From Flammeovirgaceae bacterium UBA5585 (GTDB lineage Bacteria; Bacteroidota; Bacteroidia; Cytophagales; Cyclobacteriaceae): DNA of 64,000 nt. Shown here piece after piece: positions 1 through 7,799 of the stretch (positions are counted from its first letter, which is position 1; every line of letters starts with the position of its first letter). The stretch is taken from contig DILT01000008.1 of the NCBI GenBank assembly GCA_002425185.1, positions 186,001 through 250,000 of the forward strand, in the 5' to 3' direction. The notes under the pieces were generated by a model. The model made no database searches, was not told where the DNA came from, and saw only the letters and a list, made by a program, of their open reading frames with translations. A program made the translations under genes and the position numbers.

Positions 1-518
1 CCGCCAAAATCAAGCTGCGTGCGTGAGTCGGTTTTCCACACGCTATCCTTATTGAATTGTATTTTTTCAAAGCCTACAAAATCGCGAATGGAGTCTACCT
101 GAAGATTACCCGGATTAAGTGGCTCAGCCGGACCAAACCCCCACGCATTAACCAAGGGCATTACCGTAGGATCAAACGCACCGGAAGAGGCAGCAAAAAC
201 TTCCTGCGACTTCCTCAACACCGGCAAGAAGTACGGAAGACTGAAAGCGAATGAACGCGCTCCCTTATTGAATAATGTAATGTCGGAATTTGGTAAATAG
301 GTATTGATGCTTTGATTGACTACTTCCAGAAGGGAGTCTACCGAGGCTTTAAAGTTCCTGCGCTGATCATCAAAATAGGTAATGTGATAGGTGGTGCCCA
401 TTGTCTTCCCCTCAATCAACATGGGCTCCGGTGCCTGGTTTTTACGGTATAGCCAAACAGCAAATACTGAGGTGATTAATATAATGCTGTAGATAATATT
501 TTTCTTCCGATTGTCCAT
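1..518 (-). CDS. apbE: FAD:protein FMN transferase (ApbE family), 5' part
   Basis: This is the N-terminal ~172 residues of an ApbE-type flavin transferase; the rest lies beyond the left window edge. Reading leftward from the ATG at 516-518, there is a short lysine-rich start, one membrane segment (about residues 8-22), then the family's GKTMGTTYHITY motif near residue 38 and an INTYLPNSDITLFNKG block that matches the conserved N-x-Y-x-x-x-S-x-(I/L)-x-x-x-N region. ApbE proteins covalently attach FMN to Thr/Ser of target proteins such as NqrB/NqrC and RnfG, using FAD and Mg2+, on the outer face of the inner membrane. The catalytic C-terminal part cannot be checked. It is divergent from ruvB with 100 bp between the two starts. 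Confidence 0.85.
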   Translation of the reverse strand, partial: MDNRKKNIIYSIILITSVFAVWLYRKNQAPEPMLIEGKTMGTTYHITYFDDQRRNFKASVDSLLEVVNQSINTYLPNSDITLFNKGARSFAFSLPYFLPVLRKSQEVFAASSGAFDPTVMPLVNAWGFGPAEPLNPGNLQVDSIRDFVGFEKIQFNKDSVWKTDSRTQLDFG

Positions 519-618
519 ACCCAAAAAATGAAGGCGCAAGTTATGGAAATTGCGCTAATGCAACAGTGTTGCTTTAACAAAATCCATCGAATTGAGTACC
601 TTCGCAAAACTCTAGTTC

Positions 619-1650
619 ATGCGCGAGGATTATTTGCAGGGTACTCCGGAAAACCAATCAGCAGCCGAAAAGGAATTTGAAAAAGCACTCAGGCCGCTTT
701 CGTTCAGTGATTTTACCGGTCAGCAAAAGGTTGTTGATAACATTAAGGTGTTCGTGCAGGCGGCCCGGCAGCGTAGTGAGCCACTGGACCATGTGTTGCT
801 CCATGGCCCCCCCGGCTTAGGCAAAACAACCCTATCCTACATTATTGCCAACGAACTGCAAACGAACATAAAAATCACCTCAGGCCCGGTACTCGATAAA
901 CCCAGCGACCTGGCCGGTTTACTCACCAACCTCGAGGCTCATGATGTTCTTTTTATCGATGAAATCCACCGGCTTAATCCAATAGTAGAAGAATACCTCT
1001 ATTCGGCCATGGAGGATTTTAAAATCGACATCATGCTTGATACCGGCCCGAATGCACGATCAATTCAAATCGGGCTCAATCCCTTTACACTAATCGGTGC
1101 AACCACACGAGCCGGTTTGCTTACCTCACCCCTACGTGCTCGCTTTGGCATCAATGCCCGATTAGAATACTATGATGCTACCTTGCTGAATAAAATCATT
1201 CATCGCTCAGCCAGCATTTTAAATACCCCGCTTGATGACGATGCCGCTTTTGAAATTGCCCGAAGAAGCCGCGGCACGCCACGTATAGCCAATAACCTTT
1301 TACGTAGAACACGGGATTTTGCACAAATTAAAGGTGATGGAACCATAACCCTCGCCATTGCACAAATGGCGTTGAAAGCGCTGGACGTGGATGAACACGG
1401 ACTGGACGAAATGGATAACCGCATTTTGCTAACCATTATCGAGAAATTTAAAGGTGGCCCGGTTGGATTAACTACCATTGCCACTGCCGTGGGCGATGAA
1501 GCAGAAACTATTGAAGAAGTATATGAGCCATTCTTAATTCAAGAGGGGTACATCAAACGCACTTCACGCGGACGTGAAGCAACAGAATTGGCCTACAAAC
1601 ACCTAAAGCTCGCTCCGCCCCAATCGAAAAGGCCGGGGTTGTTTGATTAA
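619..1650 (+). CDS. ruvB: Holliday junction branch migration helicase RuvB
   Basis: RuvB is the hexameric AAA+ motor that drives branch migration of Holliday junctions with RuvA and RuvC. The 343-residue product has the expected length. Visible motifs are the Walker A GPPGLGKT (residues 63-70), Walker B DEIH (114-117), the GATTRAGLL sensor/arginine-finger region near residue 160, and a C-terminal winged-helix end with TSRGREAT. The ATG at 619 gives the usual RuvB N-terminus, including the RPLSFSDFTGQ block. It starts divergently from apbE and is followed after 5 bp by the DUF6883 gene. RuvA and RuvC are not in this window; ruvX (27.4 kb) is a separate resolvase-like gene. Confidence 0.97.
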   Translation: MREDYLQGTPENQSAAEKEFEKALRPLSFSDFTGQQKVVDNIKVFVQAARQRSEPLDHVLLHGPPGLGKTTLSYIIANELQTNIKITSGPVLDKPSDLAGLLTNLEAHDVLFIDEIHRLNPIVEEYLYSAMEDFKIDIMLDTGPNARSIQIGLNPFTLIGATTRAGLLTSPLRARFGINARLEYYDATLLNKIIHRSASILNTPLDDDAAFEIARRSRGTPRIANNLLRRTRDFAQIKGDGTITLAIAQMALKALDVDEHGLDEMDNRILLTIIEKFKGGPVGLTTIATAVGDEAETIEEVYEPFLIQEGYIKRTSRGREATELAYKHLKLAPPQSKRPGLFD

Positions 1651-1655
1651 AAGGT

Positions 1656-1991
1656 ATGAAACTACCTAATTGGATTAATGCGAAAATTGATATAACAAAA
1701 CTTAGAAATTATGTTTTGAATGATGGTCATCCCACAGGAAAGTTTAAAGCCAGAGTATTTCTATCCGCACTTTCCTTAAAATCCTCGGATGCGGAAAAAT
1801 TAAGTAATGAGATACTAAAAGGGCTAGGTCAAAGCGAAGCCTTTTCTGGCCATACAGATGAATACGGCACCCGATATTTTGTTGATATAAATATTAGTAA
1901 CTTTAATCAAAAGGCTACCGTTCGAACAGTATGGATTATTCTGAAAAACGAGGAATTTCCAAGGCTTATAACGTGTTATGTTAAAACGTAA
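1656..1991 (+). CDS. DUF6883-like protein
   Basis: A 111-residue protein with no signal peptide or membrane segment. The pattern (LPNW-x-NAKIDITKLRNYVLN near the start, GKFKARVF, then EAFSGHTDEYGTRYFVDI and WIILKNEEFPRLITCYV at the end) is what I recall for the DUF6883 family, a small fold often found beside DUF4926 genes or at the ends of larger, possibly toxic, polypeptides. It starts 5 bp after ruvB and is followed, with almost no gap, by the DUF4926 gene. The pair is more AT-rich than ruvB and queG on either side, which suggests acquisition as a two-gene unit. Molecular function is unknown; toxin-immunity or toxin-antitoxin behaviour is inference. Confidence 0.7.
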   Translation: MKLPNWINAKIDITKLRNYVLNDGHPTGKFKARVFLSALSLKSSDAEKLSNEILKGLGQSEAFSGHTDEYGTRYFVDINISNFNQKATVRTVWIILKNEEFPRLITCYVKT

Positions 1992-1995
1992 AAGT

Positions 1996-2208
1996 ATGCA
2001 AGCTTTTAAAACATTAGATGTTGTCGCGCTTCTTAATGATGTGCCTGAAAAAAAACTAAGTAAGGGACAAGTTGGGACTATTGTTGAACAATTAGATGAT
2101 AATATTTTTGAAGTAGAATTTACTAACAAGAATGGTGAAACGCTTACTATTGAATCATTCAAAGGATCAGACCTTATGCTGCTTCATTTCGAATTTGAAA
2201 AAGTCTAA
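1996..2208 (+). CDS. DUF4926 domain protein
   Basis: A 70-residue protein with a compact SH3-like pattern: FKTLDVVALLNDVPEKKL, then KGQVGTIVEQL and FEVEFTNKNGETL. This is the typical DUF4926 layout, a small domain often encoded next to DUF6883. An in-frame ATG at 1978 would add six residues (MLKRKS) and overlap the upstream gene; I prefer the ATG at 1996 because family members begin right before the FK-x-LDVVAL block. It lies between DUF6883 and queG, probably co-transcribed with both. Role unknown; a partner or antitoxin for the upstream protein is plausible but not shown by the sequence. Confidence 0.7.
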   Translation: MQAFKTLDVVALLNDVPEKKLSKGQVGTIVEQLDDNIFEVEFTNKNGETLTIESFKGSDLMLLHFEFEKV

Positions 2209-2211
2209 AGG

Positions 2212-3156
2212 TTGAAATCATCATCGCCAAAAACCCAAACGCACTTCATAAAATCCACAGCCGCAAAACTCGGTTTTAGTTTTTGCGGTATCTCAAAAGC
2301 TGCCTTTCTGGAAGAGGAGGCTGACAAATTAGAAACCTGGTTAGCGAAAAGCTACCAGGGCAAAATGAGCTACCTCGAAAATCACTTTGATAAACGTCTT
2401 GACCCAACCAAACTCGTTGAAGGGGCAAAATCGGTTATAAGCCTGGTGTACAACTATTGTCCCGAAAAAGATCTGGCCAGTAACCACAATCTTAAAATTG
2501 CCAAGTATGCTTATGGTGAGGATTATCATGTTGTGATAAAAGATAAACTCAAGGAATTCCTATTCTTGATCCATGAAGAAATTGGTGATGTTAACGGCCG
2601 TGCGTTTGTTGATTCAGCCCCGGTGATGGAACGTGCGTGGGCAAAAAAATCAGGAATCGGTTGGATTGGAAAAAATTCGTTGTTGTTAAACCGATCGATG
2701 GGTAGTTTTTTCTTTCTCGCTGAGCTTATCCTTGATCTGGAACTGGAGTATGACGGACCGATTAAAGATTACTGCGGTACGTGCACGGCCTGCATGGACG
2801 CCTGCCCTACGGATGCCATTCCACAACCGTATGTGGTCGATGGCAGTAAATGCATCTCCTATTTCACTATTGAGTTAAAGGAAGAAATACCGAATGAGGT
2901 AAAAGGAAAATTTGAAAACTGGATTTTCGGGTGCGACATCTGCCAGGATGTTTGCCCCTGGAACCGTTTCTCACAACCACACAACGAAAGTCGTTTTAAA
3001 CCACATGCTGAACTGGAAAAAATGTCGGTGAATGATTGGGAAGAAATTACGGAAGAAGTGTTTCAAAAAGTGTTTAAGAAATCGGCTGTGAAGCGTGCCG
3101 GATTTAAAGGCTTAAAGCGAAACATTGAATTTGCTCTAAAGCCTAAGTCAACCTGA
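2212..3156 (+). CDS. queG: Epoxyqueuosine reductase QueG
   Basis: QueG performs the last step of queuosine synthesis, reducing epoxyqueuosine to queuosine in the anticodon wobble base of tRNAs, with cobalamin and two [4Fe-4S] clusters. The 314-residue protein shows the cobalamin-domain signature DSAPVMERAWAKKSGIGWIG (134-153) and two ferredoxin-type cysteine sets: C188, C191, C194, C198 followed by P, then C214 and C241, C244, C248. The most upstream usable start is TTG at 2212, three bases after the DUF4926 stop; no ATG gives a full N-terminus. The C-terminus ends soon after a KRAGFKGLKRN segment, without the extra HEAT-like repeats seen in some QueG proteins. Confidence 0.93.
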   Translation: MKSSSPKTQTHFIKSTAAKLGFSFCGISKAAFLEEEADKLETWLAKSYQGKMSYLENHFDKRLDPTKLVEGAKSVISLVYNYCPEKDLASNHNLKIAKYAYGEDYHVVIKDKLKEFLFLIHEEIGDVNGRAFVDSAPVMERAWAKKSGIGWIGKNSLLLNRSMGSFFFLAELILDLELEYDGPIKDYCGTCTACMDACPTDAIPQPYVVDGSKCISYFTIELKEEIPNEVKGKFENWIFGCDICQDVCPWNRFSQPHNESRFKPHAELEKMSVNDWEEITEEVFQKVFKKSAVKRAGFKGLKRNIEFALKPKST

Positions 3157-3168
3157 TTAATCTTTCAA

Positions 3169-3981
3169 TCAATTTTTAAAAGCCCACTTCAAAAACTCCG
3201 GCATGGCACGCTTCCAGGTGGGTAAGTTGTGTTCGCCATTGGGCATCTCATAATATTCAAGATCATGGAAGGGTCGGTAACCTTTTTTCGTCAACTCAAC
3301 AATCAGGTCCAGCGTATCATCAATTGAATCAATCACACCATTTTTGTTTCGATCAGCCTTTTCATCCAATAGTCCGGTTTGAAACCAAAACTTCAGCCCT
3401 GGCTTATATCTTCCTCTTCGAATAACATTATGCATAATCCTGTCGCGGTTATCCGAATACAACCGGCTTTTCGCATCGCGTTTGCGCCACCAAAATGATC
3501 CGCTAAAGGCGCCAGCTTTGCCAAAATAATCCGCATGATGCCAGGCAATATCAACAGCCGAAAGGCCACCCATGGAAAATCCGGCTATTGCCCGGTCAGC
3601 AACTTCATTGGAAATAGCGTACCGGTAATGGATGTAAGGAATCAACTCGGTCATGATAAAACGGGTGTAATCCCTAGCTTTTTTCCCGCGCTTTTTAAAA
3701 TCAGGATAGCCAGCCACCCCATACTCCTGCATGCGGTCACCGGCATGTACAGCCACAACTACAATATCTTTTATGAGCTTGTTTAACGTAAGTTCCTCCA
3801 GGGTTTCCTTCAAGGCTATTGCTTCTCCGTCCTGCCCATCATTAAGGATCAAGAGCGGAAAGGGCTTTTCTGCTTTTTCAAACTGATAGGGAAGAAAAAT
3901 ATCGACTATAGTGTCGCGCTCCAAAAGCTTGGAGTGAACGTCCGTAAGGCGTTCCAGATGATAATGATGCCTGGCTGTCAA
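3169..3981 (-). CDS. Esterase, alpha/beta hydrolase (enterochelin esterase-like)
   Basis: A 270-residue putative esterase of the PF00756 type (esterase D / enterochelin esterase / antigen 85 fold). Visible parts are a beta-sheet core with LLILNDGQDG, the nucleophile elbow GFSMGG (Ser near residue 134) and a late HN after EMPNGE that fits the catalytic His. There is no signal peptide, so it should act in the cytoplasm. It is transcribed away from a second esterase gene 81 bp to the right, which opens the ligase cluster, so the two are likely linked. A role in releasing or trimming the cluster's product is inference; substrate unknown. Confidence 0.8.
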   Translation of the reverse strand: MTARHHYHLERLTDVHSKLLERDTIVDIFLPYQFEKAEKPFPLLILNDGQDGEAIALKETLEELTLNKLIKDIVVVAVHAGDRMQEYGVAGYPDFKKRGKKARDYTRFIMTELIPYIHYRYAISNEVADRAIAGFSMGGLSAVDIAWHHADYFGKAGAFSGSFWWRKRDAKSRLYSDNRDRIMHNVIRRGRYKPGLKFWFQTGLLDEKADRNKNGVIDSIDDTLDLIVELTKKGYRPFHDLEYYEMPNGEHNLPTWKRAMPEFLKWAFKN

Positions 3982-4062
3982 TGAATTTAATTTAGACTGA
4001 TTTGCGTATTTTAAAGCAGTAAAAATATAAGTTTACTGATAACCCCCGGTAACTACCTGCTT

Positions 4063-4773
4063 ATGCCCCACGAACATTTCCACAAATGGTACAGCCCTAG
4101 CCTGGGCCGAGAGATCGGTACCCTTGCGTTTGGCACACGCGGATACCCCCTCATCTTGTTCCCCACCTCCATGGGCAGTTATTATGAGAATAAAGACTTT
4201 AAGCTCATTGATAGTGTATCCTGGTTTTTGGATGAAGGGCTTGTAAAAATTTATTGTCCGGATGGTATTGACTCCATGAGTTGGTACAACAAAAACATTC
4301 ATCCGGCCGATCGGGTTAAGAATCACATCTGGTACGACCAGTTTTTGCTGCACGAATTAGTGCCCTTAATGCAACGCGAAACAGGTGTTCATCGCGTGGC
4401 TACAGCCGGTTGCAGTTTTGGTGGTTACCACGCCACCAACTTTGCGTTTCGTCATCCGGAAGTAGTGAAATATGTTTTTAACATGGGCGCAGCCTTCGAT
4501 ATAAAAGATCAACTGGATGGGCATTACGATGATAACGTTTATTTTAACAACCCACCCGACTTTATCCCCAACGCTCAAAACCATCACTTCCATGATATGT
4601 TTGTAGTATTGGGTACCGGCACACACGATATGTGCTGGAGTGCCAATGAAAAGATGGCAGAAATTTTACGCAATAAAGGCATCAACCACTGGCTGGATGT
4701 GCGGCATGAGCACCCACACGATTGGCCTGCCTGGCGCGAAATGTTTCCGCATTACCTCTCTCTAATTAAATAA
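4063..4773 (+). CDS. Esterase (PF00756-like), first gene of amidoligase cluster
   Basis: A 236-residue alpha/beta hydrolase without signal peptide. The nucleophile elbow is AGCSFGGYH (Ser near residue 118); HEHPHDWPAW near the C-terminus fits the catalytic histidine. The start region (HFHKWYSPSLGREIGTLAFG) is typical of a cytoplasmic esterase subfamily found beside ATP-grasp and GCS2 genes. It leads a five-gene run on the plus strand (ATP-grasp, GCS2-like ligase, glutamine amidotransferase, second ATP-grasp-like), with a gap of 15 bp to the next gene. The substrate is unknown; hydrolysis of an ester or amide made by the neighbours is inference. Confidence 0.8.
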   Translation: MPHEHFHKWYSPSLGREIGTLAFGTRGYPLILFPTSMGSYYENKDFKLIDSVSWFLDEGLVKIYCPDGIDSMSWYNKNIHPADRVKNHIWYDQFLLHELVPLMQRETGVHRVATAGCSFGGYHATNFAFRHPEVVKYVFNMGAAFDIKDQLDGHYDDNVYFNNPPDFIPNAQNHHFHDMFVVLGTGTHDMCWSANEKMAEILRNKGINHWLDVRHEHPHDWPAWREMFPHYLSLIK

Positions 4774-4788
4774 CGAAAACAAATACAC

Positions 4789-5799
4789 ATGAAAAAAATA
4801 GGCATACTCCACGGCATGGAACGCACCTTTCCTGAAGCCTTTATTGAACGCGTTAACAAGATGGGCCTTAAAGACATAAAAGCAGAGCCGGTATTGATCG
4901 ACAAGGTTGAACAGGGCGAACCTTCCGACTATGCCGTCATCATCGATCGCATTTCACAAGATGTTCCCTTCTACCGTGCGTACTTAAAAAATGCTGCCAT
5001 TGGCGGAGCGGCCGTTATTAACAATCCGTTTTGGTGGAGTGCGGATGAAAAATTCTTTAACAATGCACTGGCCGTTAAACTTGGCGTTCCGGTACCAAAA
5101 ACCGTTATCCTTCCTTCACACGATAAACCTACCGATACCAGCGATGAGTCATTCCGGAATTTAAAATTCCCACTCTCGTGGGAAAAGATTTTTGAATACA
5201 TCGGCTGGCCCGCTTACATGAAGCCCCATGCTGGCGGAGGGTGGAAGAGCGTGTATAAGCTCAACAATATGGATGAGTTCTTTACAGCCTACAAAGAAAC
5301 CGGTCAACTGGTGATGATGCTGCAGGAAGAAATCATTTTTGAAGAGTATTTCCGGTGCTACTGCCTGGGCAGAAAGTACGTGCGCATTATGCAATATGAA
5401 CCGCGTAATCCGCATCACTTACGCTATGTGGTTAACGGACCTCCGGCATCCGAAAAACTGCTGAAAAAAGTAAATGATTATGTATTGCAGTTGTGCAACG
5501 CGCTGGGGTATGATTTCAATACCGTAGAGTTAGCCGTACGAAACGGAGTTCCTTATGCCATTGACTTTTGCAATCCTGCACCGGATGCCGATGTACACTC
5601 GGTAGGACAGGAAAATTTTGAATGGGTAGTGGAGCATGCCGCAAAAATGGCTGTTGAGCGGGCGCAACAACAAAAATCCGGTGCGGACAATCTAACGTGG
5701 GGCACCTTTATTACCGATTCGGTTTCCGGTTATTTAAAGCAAACCAGTGGTAAGCCTGCAACCAAATCAAAAACAGCAGTGAAAACAAAATCAAAATAA
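4789..5799 (+). CDS. ATP-grasp ligase
   Basis: A 336-residue protein with an ATP-grasp layout: an N-terminal alpha/beta domain starting KKIGILHGMERTFPEAF, a central ATP-binding part with PAYMKPHAGGGWKSV (Lys and Gly-rich loop near residues 143-153) and the acidic block MLQEEIIFEEYFRCYCLG, then metal-binding candidates AVELA-like NTVELAVRNGVPYAIDFCNPAPD near residue 245-268. ATP-grasp enzymes activate a carboxylate as acyl phosphate and join it to an amine or thiol. The last ~35 residues are a Lys/Ser/Thr tail of low complexity (KPATKSKTAVKTKSK). It sits between the esterase and the GCS2-like gene. Acceptor and donor are unknown. Confidence 0.8.
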   Translation: MKKIGILHGMERTFPEAFIERVNKMGLKDIKAEPVLIDKVEQGEPSDYAVIIDRISQDVPFYRAYLKNAAIGGAAVINNPFWWSADEKFFNNALAVKLGVPVPKTVILPSHDKPTDTSDESFRNLKFPLSWEKIFEYIGWPAYMKPHAGGGWKSVYKLNNMDEFFTAYKETGQLVMMLQEEIIFEEYFRCYCLGRKYVRIMQYEPRNPHHLRYVVNGPPASEKLLKKVNDYVLQLCNALGYDFNTVELAVRNGVPYAIDFCNPAPDADVHSVGQENFEWVVEHAAKMAVERAQQQKSGADNLTWGTFITDSVSGYLKQTSGKPATKSKTAVKTKSK

Positions 5800-5829
5800 A
5801 TTCAATGTGAAACGGTTGAGTTGACGTTT

Positions 5830-6930
5830 ATGGAAAAATTTACACTGGGCATTGAAGAGGAGTACATGGTAATCGACCCGGTTACCCGTGAACTCACCTC
5901 GCACGATCAGCGAATTGTTGATGCTGCGCAACAGATCATTCCAGACAGGGTGAAAGCGGAAATGCACCAGGCCGTTGTTGAAGTAGGCACAGGAATCTGC
6001 GCCAACATTCAGGAGGCCAGCGCTGACATTCATAATTTAAGAAAACTGGTTTGTGGCATTGCCCGAAGCATGAATTTGCGTATCGGTGCAGCAGGTACGC
6101 ATCCGTTCTCACATTGGTCGAAGCAACTGATTACACCCAATCCGCGTTACGATGAGATCGTAAACGAAATGCAGGATGCGGCACGATCGAACCTGATTTT
6201 TGGCTTGCATGTGCATGTGGGTATTGCCGATAAAAATATGGCCATACACATCATGAACACGATACGTTATTTTTTACCACACGTTTATGCGCTGTCGTGT
6301 AACAGTCCGTTTTGGGAAGGGCGCAATACAGGCTTCAAATCTTTTCGCACAAAAGTGTTCGATAAATTTCCGCGCACCGGCCTGCCCGATTATTTCACCG
6401 ACTGGGATGAGTTTAAAAACTATGTAAACCTGTTGATAAAAACGGGATGTATCGACAACGCCAAAAAAATCTGGTGGGACGTTCGTGTGCATCCCTTCTT
6501 CGACACCATTGAGTTTCGCATTTGCGATGTGCCCTCCCGTGTTGAGGAAACTGTGGCTATTGCCGCAATCTTTCAGGCTTTGGTGGCTAAGCTGTATAAG
6601 CTGCGCAAGCAAAATATGAGCTTCATTGTATATACCAGGGCACTCATCAACGAAAACAAATGGCGCGCCTGCCGGTATGGTATTGACGGAAAGCTGATTG
6701 ATTTTGGAAAACAGGCTGAAGTAGAAACACGGGCGTTAATAAAAGAACTGCTTGAGTTTATTGATGATGTAGTGGATGAACTTGGAAGCCGCGAAGCCAT
6801 CAATTATGTTTACACCATGCTGGAACAAGGCACTGGAGCTGATCGCCAACTGGCTGTTTTTCAACAAGCCAACAATATGGAGCACGTGGTGGATTACATT
6901 ATTGAAGAAACCAGTAAGAATTGTTCTTGA
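5830..6930 (+). CDS. Carboxylate-amine ligase, GCS2 family (YbdK-like)
   Basis: A 366-residue member of the glutamate-cysteine ligase type 2 family (COG2170, YbdK), part of the glutamine-synthetase-like amidoligase fold. The start KFTLGIEEEYMVID carries the GxEEE metal-binding signature; further family marks are MHQAVVEVGTGIC, GLHVHVGI and IEFRICDVPSR (the last near residue 225). Such enzymes make a gamma-glutamyl-type amide with ATP; YbdK itself has weak glutamate-cysteine ligase activity. A TTG at 5821 would add three residues; the ATG at 5830 places the first motif as usual. Within this cluster a dedicated substrate, not glutathione synthesis, seems likely because no glutathione synthetase is adjacent. 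Confidence 0.88.
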   Translation: MEKFTLGIEEEYMVIDPVTRELTSHDQRIVDAAQQIIPDRVKAEMHQAVVEVGTGICANIQEASADIHNLRKLVCGIARSMNLRIGAAGTHPFSHWSKQLITPNPRYDEIVNEMQDAARSNLIFGLHVHVGIADKNMAIHIMNTIRYFLPHVYALSCNSPFWEGRNTGFKSFRTKVFDKFPRTGLPDYFTDWDEFKNYVNLLIKTGCIDNAKKIWWDVRVHPFFDTIEFRICDVPSRVEETVAIAAIFQALVAKLYKLRKQNMSFIVYTRALINENKWRACRYGIDGKLIDFGKQAEVETRALIKELLEFIDDVVDELGSREAINYVYTMLEQGTGADRQLAVFQQANNMEHVVDYIIEETSKNCS

Positions 6931-6959
6931 TAAAATTACATTGAATTAAAAAAACAACA

Positions 6960-7799
6960 TTGACCTTACGGGATAGCATACGCATAGCCGTTCTTGATAT
7001 GTATGAAGGAATGCCCAATGAAGGCATGCGCGGCATTCGTCAACTCATACAGGAATTTACAGCCGACTCGCACCTGCCTGTCACCTTCGACATTTTTGAT
7101 GTGCGGTTGAATTGCGAAGTACCCGGCACAGATTACGATATCTACATCAGCAGCGGTGGTCCGGGTAGCCCTATAGACAGTGAAGGTTCACTCTGGGAAC
7201 GGAAATACTTCACCCTGATGGATGCGCTTCATGCCCATAACGCCAATCACCCGCAGGAGAAAAAACACGTATTACTGATCTGTCATTCGTTTCAACTCTA
7301 CTGCCGGTATTATGGTTACGCAAAAGTTACTAAGCGTAAAAGCACTTCGTTTGGGGTAATGCCCGTGCATAAAACGGATGAAGGCATGCACGAGCCCTTG
7401 TTCAGAAGCCTGAATGACCCCCTTTGGGCGGTTGACTCGCGCGATTATCAGATCACCGATCCCAATCTTACCAAACTAAAAAACAGAGGCGGCTCATTAC
7501 TGGCGCTTGAAAAGGTTCGTCCGCATGTTCATCTCGACAGGGCGGTGATGGCCATTCGGTTTGATGAAGCTTTTATCGGCACACAATTTCATCCGGAAGC
7601 GGATGCCCCCGGTATGCGGATGTACCTGTTGCGCGAAGACAAAAAAGACCTGGTCATTCAAAAGCACGGAGAAAAAAAATACTGGGAAATGCTAGAGCAT
7701 TTAGGCGATCCGGATAAAATTATGGCCACCTACCATGCCGTAGTACCCCGCTTTTTAATGATGGGCCTGCAAACACAGTTATCCTCCGTGGTATCATGA
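6960..7799 (+). CDS. Class I glutamine amidotransferase-like protein
   Basis: A 279-residue GATase-1 fold protein. The nucleophile lies in LLICHSFQLYCRYYG (Cys near residue 104) and the His-Glu pair in GTQFHPEADAPGM (near residue 210), so a full Cys-His-Glu triad is present. The oxyanion strand is ISSGGPGSP. Such domains release ammonia from glutamine or hydrolyse gamma-glutamyl bonds. A TTG start at 6960 is chosen because an in-frame TGA lies 18 bp upstream and the next ATG (6999) would remove the first beta strand. Its stop overlaps the next gene's start by 4 bp (ATGA), implying translational coupling. It could feed ammonia to, or cut products of, the ligases around it. Confidence 0.82.
   Translation: MTLRDSIRIAVLDMYEGMPNEGMRGIRQLIQEFTADSHLPVTFDIFDVRLNCEVPGTDYDIYISSGGPGSPIDSEGSLWERKYFTLMDALHAHNANHPQEKKHVLLICHSFQLYCRYYGYAKVTKRKSTSFGVMPVHKTDEGMHEPLFRSLNDPLWAVDSRDYQITDPNLTKLKNRGGSLLALEKVRPHVHLDRAVMAIRFDEAFIGTQFHPEADAPGMRMYLLREDKKDLVIQKHGEKKYWEMLEHLGDPDKIMATYHAVVPRFLMMGLQTQLSSVVS

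Noticed and set aside
57..254. 65-residue plus-strand frame at the left edge
   Set aside because: It is antisense to the ApbE coding region, whose motifs are clear on the minus strand.
6274..6803. Minus-strand frames of 112 and 76 residues
   Set aside because: Shadows of the GCS2-like ligase, which has full family motifs in the plus frame.
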